NCBI RefSeq assembly: GCF_963678975.1 | Contig: NC_089274.1 | Span: 1 to 64,000, forward strand | Length of the DNA stretch: 64,000 bases | Reading direction: 5' to 3' | DNA from: Dysidea avara | Lineage: Eukaryota > Porifera > Demospongiae > Dictyoceratida > Dysideidae | Shown here: one piece after another, positions 48,729 through 61,606 of the stretch | How positions within the stretch are numbered: the first letter of the stretch is position 1 | Layout: every line of letters begins with the position of its first letter | Made by a program: the position numbers and the translations under genes | Notes under the pieces: model-generated | The model's input: only the letters and a program-made list of their open reading frames with translations | Database searches by the model: none | Told to the model about the DNA's origin: nothing

Positions 48729-51700
48729 ATGCTAGTAATTGCGTTGTGTCTAGGTGTCTTAATAGTCCAAGGTGTATCTGGTAAGATATTAGAATAGTTA
48801 ATGTGTTAGTATATGTTCACAATAGGCCAGCCTTGTAAGGGTTACACTACATGTAATGACTGTATACGATCCTCGCCACAATGTGTCTGGTGTGACAACT
48901 TGGTGAGCGGTTATTGCTCCACCATAGATTTATAAACCCCAGGTACCTGGGGTTTATAAATCTATGGCTCCACACAATATTGCGTTAACATCTGCTCCCT
49001 CCACAGACATACGAGAACGATAGCTGTTTCGAGAGAGACAACAACGCCAGCCGTCTAATGTGCGGAGCTAAAAATGTCGTTGATGTTGTGGGCAGCTTAA
49101 ACATCACCGAGGTGAGAACAATTGGACATATGCAGGCGTCCCTTAAGGTGTCACAAGAAATGATTCAAGTGTGACAAAGTGTAATCACATCTGTTTCATT
49201 ACAACATTAGCTACAAGTTGGAATGATGATAACATGTCTTATGTCTATGATTAGAACTAAATGGCCACAACAACTAAAGCTCTACTGGTGTTTGAAGAAT
49301 TCCACACAAAACAAATTATGACGTAAACAGCAAAAATGTTGATTGTCAGATATTGTGAGGGTCTGAAGGTAAAGCCTACAGGTTTTCTCAATGGTTCAGT
49401 GTGTAGAGAGAAGATATTCACTAGGTTTAGTCACTTGCATTAATTAAAAAACTGGTCAAACACGCACATGCCCTTAGTTTAAATTCAATATTTGTGAATA
49501 TTAATGCTTTGTGGACTTTTGCCTTCAATGTTTGTTTCTAGCATCTACAGCGATATGTGTTATGTGTAGTGGGTGACTTAAAAGTGACCAGCAACAGTGT
49601 TCATCCCATTCCATACCATTGAAAGTTTGTAATGAGCCACTATATTGTTTTGTGTGCAAACCTTCTATCATTATTCTGGCCCATACCATATAGAGAGGAA
49701 ACTTTGGCGAATAGCAAGCTATACTGCATTTGGCAAAATAAACTTTGGCTAATTCAAGCTCGATGTGTTTACAGCTATGAAGATGTTAATCTGTGGCGCT
49801 ATGAGTAATTGATGGGTTAAATATTGGCAAATTTGTAGCAAATCGCCAAAGTTTTCTCCTGCCAAAGTTTCCTTCTATGTGGTAACATTTTTTCAAGTAA
49901 CAGTAATAATGCACGTTTTCTTGTAGCCGGCTAGCTATAGCTATTCTGATAAATTACAAAAATTTATATTTGAAAACACATTGTAATGTATAGCATGCTG
50001 TGGTTAGCATGCTGTGGAATGTATGGCTTCAGATAGTATGTATGCATACATGTGACACAACAATGTTGCCCTGGTATGAAATTAATATACTGTGGTTAAA
50101 TATAGGTACCATATTTCCTCATATAAATCCCTGGCTTGTATTTCTTTCCCAGCATTTTTGACCAGCCTGTAAACAAATAGGGCCTTTATTTGAGACCGGC
50201 CCTTTATTTGAGACCGGGCATTTATTTGAGACCGGGCCTTTATTTGAGACTGGGCATTTATTTTGGATTGGTCTGACCGTTTAATCAAATTCCGGTGGTG
50301 ATAGAATGGGATTACTTTAATGGAAGCTTAGAAAACAGTGATACAGTATGTTGACTAGTCAAGGCTTAAAATGATTGTAAAATAGTTGTATCATACATAT
50401 CTGCATGAATGAGGACTCGCCCAGACTACTCGCATGATTACTCGTAGTACCTTTATCCCTCAGAGAGTTCTAAACTCAAGTATGAAGAAGCAGCAAAAAG
50501 GGATACAATTAAAGCCATCAACAGTACAGCCCGGGCCTCTATTTGAGACCAGGCGTTTATATTCCAAAGATGCTGGAAACCCCTCGGTTTATAATCGAGA
50601 CAGGAGTGTAATTGTACAGTAATGATTAGGGTTTCCAAATGAACACGTTAACATGAATAGATTGGATACTTATTACCACATATTAACATGTTGCATAGAC
50701 CAAGTCAAATCAGTGAGAAGATGCATTGCTGCATATACAACAATGTGTAACCACCTCCTGTATGTTGTGTACGCATAATATTATAGGCAGTGATCACTGT
50801 GTCAATGTCACACCGCTTATTTACTAACACATCACCAGTGGCCTGTAGTTACAACAGAGTTGTGCCTTCACCACCTTTTTGTGCTTCATGACTCACACCT
50901 AAATTGCAAAGTAGGTAACTGAACCACATTTTTTTTGATTCAGACTAAAGGTTGTTTATGACTGGTGTCTTCTTGTTTTACAAGTGTTCAGTCTTGTTTC
51001 CAGGTGGCACAGTGCGTAATATCGTATTGCCTCGAATTACGGCCAGTCTCGTATAAACGCCTGGTCCCATTTAGTCACCAGGGGTACACAGCATCATAAC
51101 AAAAATAAATGTTGGGTCTCAAATAAATGTCTAGTGCATTCATTATTTTTAACAATTCCGGGCGGTGTTATAAACGAGGAAGTGAAGAACTTTTACAGAG
51201 TTCCTTTTAAACTTGAATCTGCAAAATATGCTGAGGGGAACATCAAGGAGAGTACAACACCAAGGTATGAAGTTGACTCGTGAATGCTGATCAGGTATAT
51301 AAATTCTGGTCTCGTATAGTTGCCAGTCTCATTTAGTAGCCGTGGTAAAAGTTGCTTGAAAGAAATAAACGTCCAGGCCATAATTTGAGACAATACGATA
51401 CATTGCTGCATACACTACCCCTGCTTTAATGTGTATCTCCAGTATGTCATCTCTGGTTCAGTATGTTGTGTATCCACATAGCGTATGTACATCAATGTGA
51501 CATTACCACACCACTGAAGTACCAACACTTCGCTACCAGTTGCCTTTAGTCTGTGCCATATTTTCTTGATTTGAGACCATAATGCTGATAGCCTTCACCA
51601 CCTTGTCGTGCATAGCCTCACTTCTTAACTAGGGCTCTCAGTTTCCACTAGTCATCAATTATTAAATTGATTAATCTATATTTAGTGAACACCATGCATA

Positions 51701-54700
51701 TAGCATCAGCCACACTTAATCACCACCCAGAATAACATTATAGTGGTAAAAGGAGAGTTGAAGGAATGGCAGATCTGTCATGGATGTGGTGAGCCAACTA
51801 GAGGTGTACTGTAACATTGAGAAAAGAGAAGTTATGTAACTTTTGCTATAAAGCACAACAATACCTGGTTACCTGTTTTTTGTAACACGCTACAAATTTC
51901 AAAAAATAAATGCTAGAGTGACCAGACCCTTCCCTTTAATGCGCAAAGGGGGAGGCGCCGCCAGACTAACTGTTAACCCTGTTGTCATGGTGTTATCTGT
52001 TGGCTTTCAAGGCTAACTCAAGGGCGCCCTGACCCTGCTGGCCTCCACCACATTGTCAGGATCAGGGCTGCCACCATTAGCCACACCATCAGAGTGGCAT
52101 GTTACTAGACCTGTTTTGTATACTCACATTATACACATATACTCACATACATACCCATGTAAATACATACTCGTACACATGTACACACTCATATACATGC
52201 TATACATATATCACACACCTGTGCATACACACACACAAAACAAAGCCTCCAGCAGCCTGCAAAACAATTATTACCATCCAATAAGCCAGCACTGTGCACC
52301 ACCCATTCACTCAAGTCTTGTACATGCTAATCCTCCTGGGGCTGGACTAGTAACTCACATGAGGACTGTCCAGGTCTCAAAGAGAGAGGTCACAGAACCC
52401 AAAGTTCCATCACTGCTAAACGACAGTTGGGCAGTCCCAGTTGACACCAGGTCCCCATTTAAGCAGCTGGAGTAATGTGAGTAAAACTCAAGGAAACACC
52501 AACACCAGCTTAGCATCACACCTGGAATTTTTGAATTACTATGGCAATTGCCACTGCTAAGTGGCTACGCACGCATGCACACACTACACACACGCGCGCG
52601 CACATGCATGCACACCTACAAACACAACCCACATATTTACCGTAGTGGCTACTAGTGCAACCTATCACGCAATATATCACCCGTAATTGTGTCATCAGAG
52701 GCTTGTCTCCTACAGGTTGACAAAACACTCGACACAATTGTGGATCTTGAGAGGGTGGCTATACGTACTCGGCCCAGTAAGTGCTCAGTTGTAAGTATGT
52801 TGTTATTGTCACACTCGTTAACAGACAAAGTTAATTCATTTATTATCAACATCCACATCCCTCTTAATTATCCGCTGGACTTCTACTATTTGATGGACTT
52901 CTCCTGTTCCATGGCTAACGACTTAGAGACTATTCAAGGACTCTCTACAGATATTAGTAAGTATGTCATGGCACCCACTGTTACTGTGGTAACCATTACA
53001 GTTGGCACACTGAAGAATTTGACAACTGATTTTCGGGTTGGATTTGGTGCCTTCTCAGATAAAGAAGCTCTGCCGTTTACTTTTGAGAGAAAGTATGTCA
53101 TTAATATTGTTTGTACAATTGATGTCATAGCATTTATAGGGAATCGCCATTTTGTGTTTCTGGTAAGGACAGGACTGTTCCGTTAGATCCTCAACATATT
53201 CCATTTAACTACATCCATTATTTGTCATTAACTGACAACCAGACTTTATTTATAGTGAGTGATAACTGCTTGTTGCTAGGCTGTTTTTTATGGTCATATA
53301 GGATAGCATTTCTCAATTAAACATCACATCAAATATCGACAACCCAGAGTCTACTTTGGATGCTTTAATGCAAGCAGCAGTGTGTAATGAGGTAACCACA
53401 CCCCATTTTCCTCGTATGCTACTAAGAAACCTTTATAGCTGATTGGCTGGCGTCCTGCTGCTAGTCATATTGTGTTAGTTGCATCGGATGCTGCATATCA
53501 TATCGCTGGGGATGGCAAGGTAACTAATAGTGGTTATCATGTTGATGGTAACCATGGTGACTGTTAACTAGGTGGTTGGAGCACTGAAACCTAACGATGG
53601 AAAATGTCACATGTCACGGAGTGACGAGGGAGAAGGAATATACCAATATGATCAGAGCTTGCAGTTGGTAAGAAGCATGTGGTAGCATCTATATCATTTA
53701 CCTTGCCACACGACATATTTGATGATACGTGCACTTACTCTGCAAAATAAGCTGATCCAATATAGCCCTGTTAGCAGAAAATCTCAAAAGTTTGTAGGTA
53801 TGGAGATATCCAAAGTTTATTGCTACTACGTAATAATTTGGTGCACCAGTTAGACACTGCTAATACCCTACATGTACATATATGGTATTGCTATATGTAG
53901 GACTATCCCTCCATTGGACAAGTAGAGGCAGTCTTGAGGCAGAGAAATATAGTGCCAATATTTGCCATCGCTAAGGACGTGCAAGCTAGTAAAAGTGTTG
54001 AGCAGTATATGGTTAGTCTGGAGTTGTCATGGGAACAGTGTAATTGAGTGTGGTTTAAAGGATCTACGCAGTCAACTGCAGACAACAAGTTTCTTGGATG
54101 AATTGGAGCCCGATTCTGGAAATATCTTGCCACTAATTAGGGATGGATACAATGTGGGTCATGGTTGTTATTAACTGGTTGCTATAGTAACACTGTAGAG
54201 TTTGTCGCAAAATATTAGGCTGTCCTTTAGTACTCCTGAAGGTGTTAGTATTGAGATACAGCCACTCTGTAACCAGTAAGTGTTCCTTACTCTACCTTAA
54301 CTAGAGTGTACTTGTATGTTGCTAGAACGGACGGTTCTGCATGTACGGGTATTCAACGTAATGAAACTGTGAGTAGTATATTGACTATTGTACCATATCT
54401 ATGTGTGTGTGTACTAGTGTGTAGTGAGTGTAGTATAGTTGTTTTGGTATGATGTTACAGGTGGAATTTAATGTGTCAGTTACTGTGACAGACTGTACCA
54501 AGTTGAAATCACTTCGTCAAAAGTGAATTGTTTTTGTTTATCACTATGCATTATGCAGTATTATAGCATATTGTTGGAGTATGCATTCCTCACTGTTTCC
54601 GTGCCGATAGAATTGGAAGCTTTGTGTGACTGTGACTGTACAGCAAACAGGGTTGGTTGGCATGGTAATTGTACTGGCTGCTATTTTAATTATTAGGGTG

Positions 54701-57700
54701 AGAGAAGTGGTAATTGCAGTAACCATGGAGACATTGAGTGTGGGCGTTGTCAATGTGATGATGATAGGTACAATGTTGCCATAACATTTCCATAGGATGT
54801 TGCCATGGTGATCATTTGTTGTTAGGTTTGGACGGTTTTGTGAGTGTGAGTTTGCAAGTGGAGCAGATCGTAGTGTAGACCAGGGGACTGGACATGACCA
54901 GTGCATGTTTGTTGTGTTCTAATTGTCTTGGTGATGTGTTTACTGCAAATTTTAGGAGAGGAACTAATGGTTTACTCTGTAGTGGACATGGGGAATGTGT
55001 TTGTAACCAGTGTATGTGTGAGGTGTGTATAAACAATGTGTGTTGTGTTTGTGTGTAGTGTAGTGTGTGTGTGTGTGTGTGTAGTGTTTGTAGTGTTTGT
55101 AATGTGCATGCGCAACAAGGTGGTTGGTGTACACACTATACACTAGTAGTGATACAATAATAGTATTACAGTGTAGCTCTGTGAGAGAACCCCTACCTTG
55201 GCATGTTATAATGTTCAATTATTTTGTTTGGTTGGTTTTACCTGTAGGTTATATCCATACACGTGTTACTTTTCTATTAGAGGTGACTTCTGTATTAGAG
55301 TATTTCAAGTTTGCCTTCACCCAAGGACATATCACTATTTCATATTTTCACTGTGGTGGACCAATAATAAGGGGGTGTGGTCATCATGATTGAGTAAATG
55401 GATTGTTAAGAGGTGTGGTCTTCTCACTTGATGGACTTTATCCACAATGACACTACAAGCACAAAATGGCCATGTTGTTTGGGGTACTAATGTACAGGGG
55501 CCTATGGAGAAATTGTTTTGATTGATCATATTTCAGCCAGGGAAGGAGATATCGAGCTCTAAGCAACGGGTATGGGTACAAGACAACACAATAAACGATT
55601 TGTATAGCATGGTTGAAAATTTTTGAGATAATGCTTGTTTGCAATGGCTTTTTGTTACGTTATACCCATACCTGTTGACTACATGTCGGTATGTTTCTTC
55701 ACGAGTGAAATATGATCAATCACAACAATTTCTCCATAGGTGCCTGTACAATAGTATCCCAAATAATGCGACTATCTTCTGCTCACGACGTCATAGTGGA
55801 TAAAGTCCAATGCTATTTATCAACCAGGATCGTTAATAGGCAAATGGTCTCAAACCTATTATGAATTTACAGGTATCTATTGAGCATAAATACTTTGAAT
55901 AATTTTACCTCTAAATGTGCTGCTCAAGATAAGTGTTGATACGGAAAATTAACACCTCAATATGGTTTCATTGCATGGAGAAGACAATGACCAACCTGAT
56001 TAAAGATAAAAGGAAAAGAAGGCACACACTCATCAGAACCCCAAAAGGCACATCCCACTGGTGACTTGGTGAGTTTGTTATTGTGGCATAAAATGGTGGC
56101 TGTGCTCTGCTTCATTTGGCATCCAGCCTTGTGACCGTAGTCTGGCAGGCAAACAAAAACTGAAGTTTTGATGGGGGTTTTTTTGCAGGTTTTTGCAATT
56201 GAATTCATCGCCTTTGCGATTGAATTCGTCGGTTTTGCAGTTGAATTAGTCAGTTTTGCAATAGAATTCATCGCGTTTGCATTACAATTCGTCATAAACA
56301 AAACAGCTCCAAGAAATCAACCGTTCATTAAGAGATGAATTATTTATGTCATGGAGAGTTACACTTGAGACACTAGAAGGTAATTGAAGCTGGTAGTATG
56401 CGAAGTTGATAGCTGTCTGACAAGTTAATTAGCTTGCTCGCGAGTGACCACATCCATCACGAATGGCGTAGTAGAGTTTGGAATGTTGCTGGATAGGCTG
56501 TAGAGGAAGAATTATTGCCTTATAAAGAGTTGTTTACTACTGTTGTACTTGAACAAGTTCTTGTAGCAGCCGCTACATCATGTTTTCGTGTTTGCTCCAG
56601 CTGCCATTCTTGTTGGACGAATTTAACTGCAAAACTGGGCAATTGCAAACGGGACGAATTCAATTGCAAAAGCGACAAACTCAATTGCAAACAGGACAAA
56701 TTCAATTGCAAAGTCGCCGAATTCAATTGCAAAAACCTGTAAATTCTATATCCGGCTACCTGTAAGTGTTGTCTTGTTTTTTAATGCTGTATTTGATGTT
56801 AGATGGACTAATATTCTGTAAAGGTGACTTTCATCACATAAGATGTCTCTAGGATAAAGGCAGCAGCGCATCACTTTGGGGCAATCCCTACTTAACAGTA
56901 CCACCATACTGTTTGATTCATGTGAACTTATAATTGTGGGTTTGAGTTTGTCTTTGCACCACATTAAGGCTACTAACTTCACTAGTAGGACAGTAAGTAC
57001 ACTGTAGCTATAAAGTATTTAGGACTATAAGTTACCAACCTATTTTCAAAAGAGTGATCTTGTTCTGTGGTCTGCTCAATGGCTAACATGTGATGTGTAG
57101 AAGTACACATTCATGCATCACCCAAACAATTATTTAGTGATTCTCCATCATTAAACAGAGTAGTACTGTTTAAGTAAGGATCCCCCCCAAAAGTGCATGA
57201 TGAGTGCCGCCTAAAACACCACTTCAAAAAATCACCGTTACAGAATATTAGTCTATTTAACATCAAATACAGCATTACAACTTTTCGTCTGCCTGCCTGC
57301 CTACCTGCCAGACCACAGTTGCGAGGCTGGAGGCCAAATGGAGTAGCGCACGGCCACCATTTTATGCCACAATAATATACTCACCAGTGGCATGTGCCTT
57401 TTTGGGGCTCTGATGAGTGTGTGCCCTCTTCACCTTATCTTTCTTTTAACTTAAGTCAGGGTAGTTGTTCGTCTTCTTCACCATATCAACTCAAGTCTTT
57501 GATTTCCCCTATCAACACTTTCCTTGAGCATCATATGTATTTAGACGCCACCAACTTATTTAAAGCACTTACGCTTGGTAATGTCATGATAGGTTCAAAG
57601 TAATGATCTACCATGATCAAGCTACACCTCTAATTAATAATCTTTACTTGATCACAACATTTGAGGACAGAGAGACCACACCTCTTAATAATTGATTTAC

Positions 57701-60700
57701 TCAATCACGATGACCGCACCCCCTTATTATTGGTCTAGCTAGCAGAGTGAAAATATGACTCACCACAGAAGGCTAAAACTTTGGTGATCCATTCCTTGGA
57801 CGTAGCAGATAATGCTGAGAAAACAAAAAAAAAGTTGTGTGAACAAATCGGGTTTTTTGCTGAGACAGTCACATATTAGTTTGTTTGGTTTTCTTGTTAT
57901 AGCATACGGCTATACACGTGCGTCTGTTCTATTAGGGTGACTGCTGTATTTGCTGTGTTAGAGTATCTTGAGTCAGCTTTTCACCTACCAGAGACACATC
58001 ACTATTTAGTTTTGGAATTACAGTAGGAAAAGCAAGATAATCAATTTGTACAGCAATTATACTGAAAATATACTACAGCATAACTTCCATTTGCTAAAAC
58101 TCCCCATGAACAGGAAAATAAGATGGTGTATAGTTTTAGTCAATCAGAGTCTTCCTTCTTCGAGTAATGACCAGATACAAACTTGCATACATTTTACAAT
58201 TTTTTTTTTCCGTTTTTCTCAATACTTATACTTGTGTGAACAAGTCAAGTTTTTACTGAGATGGTCACATGTTAAAAATGATTAATTTAAGGGATCCAAG
58301 CAATAAAAAGTAGTAAAACAAGAGATGAATGATGGTATTACAGCATAGCTCAGTGGGAAAATCCCTACTTTGGCATTGAATTGTTATAACATGCCAATGT
58401 AGGGATTTTCCCACTGAGCTATGCTGTGATACCATTATTCATTCATCTCTTATTCATTAATTATTATCACTTGAATCCCTACTTCATTTTTAAAGTAATA
58501 AATTTTAATATACTTGTAGAAAATAGTTTAACAATCAAGTCATCATAATTTTGCGACTACACTCAGCCTGGCTAAGAAACTGTTGCTGAATCCCACAATG
58601 TATTCCTGTGTGTCACTCATTGTAATGTGGAAGTGTTTCTGTTTGTACTGAAGGCACTTTTGGGCTTGATTATACCTAACCAATGCTGCCAAGATGCCAT
58701 GAAGGTATTGTGAGGTAGCTGGTTTTAGGGTGATATTTTTGGCCAAAAAGCCCAAACCTTCATGATCCCTAATATACAGTACCATCGTATATGATATATA
58801 TATATTATTACGTGTGATTGTACAACCAAAAGATGGTGCTTGAAATTATGCTTGAAATTAGCACCATCATTACGAAGTCTTTAGTCACATTCACAACAGA
58901 GGAAGTTGGTCACGCATCATCAAACATCTCGTGATCTCAAAGAAGAGTTCAACTCATTCAACCTGACACCTCAGTATCAATATAAAGTTTTCTAATGCAC
59001 AAAAACTGATATCAATAGATTACAGTTCCCAGTACCCTTGTTTCAGCTGCCCAACACTTTGTGTGGTTTTTATAACCAGAAACTAACACTACATTATGCA
59101 TACTTCTCGTTAATGTGACAAAACACTTCATAATAATGATGCTAATTTCTAATTTCAGGTGCCATGTTTTATTGTGTAATCACACATTGTAGTACATCAT
59201 AGGGACATGACATGTGACCAATCTCTTCCAAGTATGTGTGATGAAGCACTACTAGGAAAGCCATACAAAGTGTTAGGGCTGGGAGGTTATATCGATTGTG
59301 GGATTAATCGTGATTGTTTCTGAACATTGTGATATTGATATGTACATCTGTATTATAAATAGTTGTGATGCTGTGACATCACATGTATATGGTGGCACAT
59401 ACTGTTGTGGGAGAACTTGTTCTGGACTTCACTTCTGAGACAGTTCATTGTGTGAATAAGTTTTATTACATAGTTAAAAGCTTACCCATGAGAAACTATG
59501 AATTAATTTCAAAGGATACCATTATTTATTATACTGTTTGACTGTTACTGTGTGGCCTAAATTGTGTTAGAACAGTTTGTACACAATTTCACCGTGTATT
59601 GTTAAAATAAATGTTTTATACAAAGTTGAACATACACAATGTTAGTGATACATGTGAGTTATAACATTGTGATATTTATCATAATCGTGGTATGTTGCAT
59701 CCTACAATTGTGAAAGTAGCAAATGTCACAATCTTTTAGCCCTACAATGTGTTCTGTATCTGAAAGAAGAGCACTGATAATATCAATTTGCCTGTTGGAA
59801 TACTTTACATTACTAAGGTGTTCTGGTTGAGATCACATGAGAAGGTTATAACCACACTATTGGTGATATTGATAAGGCGTGTATTCATGTGAAGTGTGTA
59901 GTATGCGCTTAATGTCATTGTGTGTGTCTAGCTTAACTTCAAAGGAGAAGCTTGTGAGGACCAATGTCGTTGTCCCACAGATGAGAATGGCATGGAATGT
60001 GGAGGTGTGCTCAACATGTCATGTGACATCACATGAGGTGTATATTGTTATTCCAGGTGCAGACAATGGTAACTGTTCATGTATTACTGATGTTAATGCT
60101 GATGTTAATGCTGGTGTTAATGGAAAGTGTGAATGTAATGATACAAGGTTTACTGGAGACAGTTGTGACTGTCCTATTGACACAACTGCATGTATGACTG
60201 AAGTAAGTTTCTATTTTGTGTGGCGTTAGCTTTAGTTGTGTCATTTAGTCTACTCTGTGTTCTGGAAATGGAACGTGTGAATGTAACAAGTGTACTTGTG
60301 CACCGACATGTCTTGGAGAGGTCTGTGAACGCTGCAGGGACAAGGTATGATGTCACTGGTGTTTAACAATGCTTTCACTATTTTGTTACACAGCTGCTTC
60401 AATGTGCTGCCCACCGACCTTGTGTGCAATGTGAATTATCAAGTGCAAACTACAGCAATTCAATTCGTCGTAGAATAACTCGTCCTGAAAACTGTGAAAA
60501 CCAATGTTTTAGTGAGACTGTCTCAATTGCCCCAGTAGAGTCTTCGTTGGTCACAACATACACAATTGATGGTAAGAAACTATTGTTTTGCCTGTCATCT
60601 CATTATCCTCATTGTTATAGGTTCTGAGACAATACGTTGCAGATTATCTGACAGGGACAATTGTTTCTATGTTTATTATGTAGCATTAGATAGTGAGAAT

Positions 60701-61194
60701 AATCTACACCCAATCAGGATTGAAGACTCACTGAGTTAGTATCATAATGCCAACTCTGTCACTTTACTCATTAATATTGTAGGTTGTGAGGGTGGTACCA
60801 GTGATTCCACCAGTAACCTTATATGGATAATTCCTGTTGCCATTGTAATTGGGCTGTTAGTAATTGGACTGATTATCTTACTAATCATCAAATTGTGTTT
60901 AATAATGTTGGTACGTAATCCAACCTCTGTGTGTGCACATATAGTAGTTTATTTGTGTGTGTGGTAGCGTGTGTGTGTTTGATAACAGCTTTTATTTCAG
61001 GATTATGTCGAGGTGAGGCAATTTGAGAAGTCAGTTAGAGATGCTGAAGGAAAACTAGCTCAGGTATACACCATACTTTAGTATTATGTATGGCCATCTA
61101 TTACTCCATACAGACATCACAGCCATTATACCAGTCTCCTGTCGTTGAATATCAGAACCTTGCTTATGGCAAGGAGAAAAAAGATGAAAAATAG
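48729..61194 (+). CDS. ITGB: Integrin beta subunit
   Basis: Twenty-seven exons join in phase to 822 aa, starting 48729-48780, 48826-48902, 49007-49111, 52716-52776, 52825-52956, 53002-53092, 53140-53254, 53302-53391, 53439-53519, 53572-53667, 53901-54011, 54061-54153, 54199-54275, 54326-54368, 54461-54522, 54567-54651, 54697-54767, 54826-54906, 54956-55022, and then 59932-60004, 60057-60202, 60249-60344, 60394-60571, 60621-60734, 60783-60910, 61001-61063, 61114-61194. It has a signal peptide (1-18), a PSI domain, and a beta-I domain with MIDAS D123/S125/S127 (LMDFSCSM), NPEST, IGWRPA and PIFAIAKD. Cys-rich EGF repeats (CSGHGECVCNQC, CSGNGTCECNKC), a beta tail and one TM helix (~745-768) follow. 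The tail has FEKSV, QPLY in place of the first NPxY, and NLAY. It pairs with an alpha subunit to bind matrix and link to actin via talin. ADMIDAS has Asn130 where Asp is usual. Confidence 0.96.
48923..48966. mobile_element. 44-bp perfect palindrome with 7-bp duplication
   Basis: CATAGATTTATAAACCCCAG... is self-complementary over all 44 bp and flanked by GCTCCAC on both sides (48916-48922, 48967-48973). It sits in intron 2 of integrin beta. Confidence 0.85.
49112..52715. other. Integrin beta intron 3: repeats
   Basis: A 20-bp tandem repeat (CTTTATTTGAGACCGGGC, five units) lies at 50178-50262, with scattered relatives near 50530 and 51040-51140. The dispersed GACACCAGGTCCCC repeat is at 52325-52465, and CA/CG-rich runs at 52565-52615. 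No gene. Confidence 0.7.
55240..58010. repeat. Nested foldback complex in integrin beta intron 19
   Basis: Inverted pairs: 55335-55420 with 57660-57760; 55975-56155 with 57300-57475; a 21-bp tandem (GCAATTGAATTCGTC) at 56190-56293 with its inverse at 56615-56740. Flanks 55245-55345 and 57905-58010 are direct repeats (TATACACGTG ... ACATCACTATTT). It looks like a large foldback element with smaller insertions. Confidence 0.7.
55491..55750. mobile_element. 260-bp MITE
   Basis: Inverted ends of about 45 bp, TGTACAGG.GCCTATGGAGAAATTGTT, extending to GATTGATCATATTTCA, with three differences. It lies in the left part of the foldback complex. Confidence 0.88.
58319..58447. repeat. Head-to-head SINE-like hairpin
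   Basis: Two arms of about 57 bp, starting AGAGATGAATGATGGTATTA and containing the A-box-like TAGCTCAGTGGG, are almost perfect inverted repeats around 16 bp. A diverged half copy is at 55164-55210. Confidence 0.8.
59274..59744. mobile_element. hAT-type MITE
   Basis: 471 bp, left end TAGGGCTGGGAGGTTATATC, right end TTTTAGCCCTA. The 8-bp flanks CAAAGTGT and CAATGTGT differ at one base. It lies in integrin intron 19. Confidence 0.8.
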
Positions 61195-61269
61195 TTGACA
61201 TGCTGAACTCATCCACTCCACATTAATTTTTGTACCTATATTATTGTATGTATGGCAGCCACTGAACAT

Positions 61270-61336
61270 AAGTCTCGTGCCCAGACCGCCTTTTTTCTTT
61301 TTGTGTGAGAAAAAAAAGCGGTCTGGGCACGAGACT
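61270..61336. mobile_element. 66-bp hairpin, TAGTCTCGTG family (short form)
   Basis: Arms AGTCTCGTGCCCAGACCGC / GCGGTCTGGGCACGAGACT are perfect over 19 bp. Both flanks read ACTGAACAT (61261-61269, 61337-61345), a 9-bp target duplication. It inserted just after the integrin stop codon, probably in the 3' UTR. Confidence 0.88.
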
Positions 61337-61525
61337 ACTGAACATGGCAGCCACTACACCACGTGATATACTCTGTAACCATATGCTGTAACCTATCCGT
61401 ACCCAAGGGAGTGCCATTAGGGGCGGGTTAATAAAAATTTTGTTAACAAGACCGCATTGATTTTGCGAATGGGGCGGGCCACGCCAACTAATCCTTAGTA
61501 CGACACCTGCGCAATTTATAAATTT

Positions 61526-61597
61526 TTGCGCATTTTATGAATTCACAAAATGCGCAGCGCAATTTATAAACTGCGCAAATTCACAGATTGCGCCTAA
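61526..61597. promoter_or_regulatory. TGCGCA array upstream of small ORF
   Basis: Six TGCGC/GCGCA blocks in both orientations with ATTTATAAA between them (TGCGCAATTTATAAA twice) end 10 bp before the ATG at 61607. It could be a promoter with repeated palindromic sites or a decayed repeat. Confidence 0.4.
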
Positions 61598-61606
61598 CAG
61601 ATATCT

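Noticed and set aside
52791..52824. 34-nt intron in integrin beta
   Set aside because: It would shift the frame; the 48-nt intron starting at 52777 keeps phase and restores family spacing.
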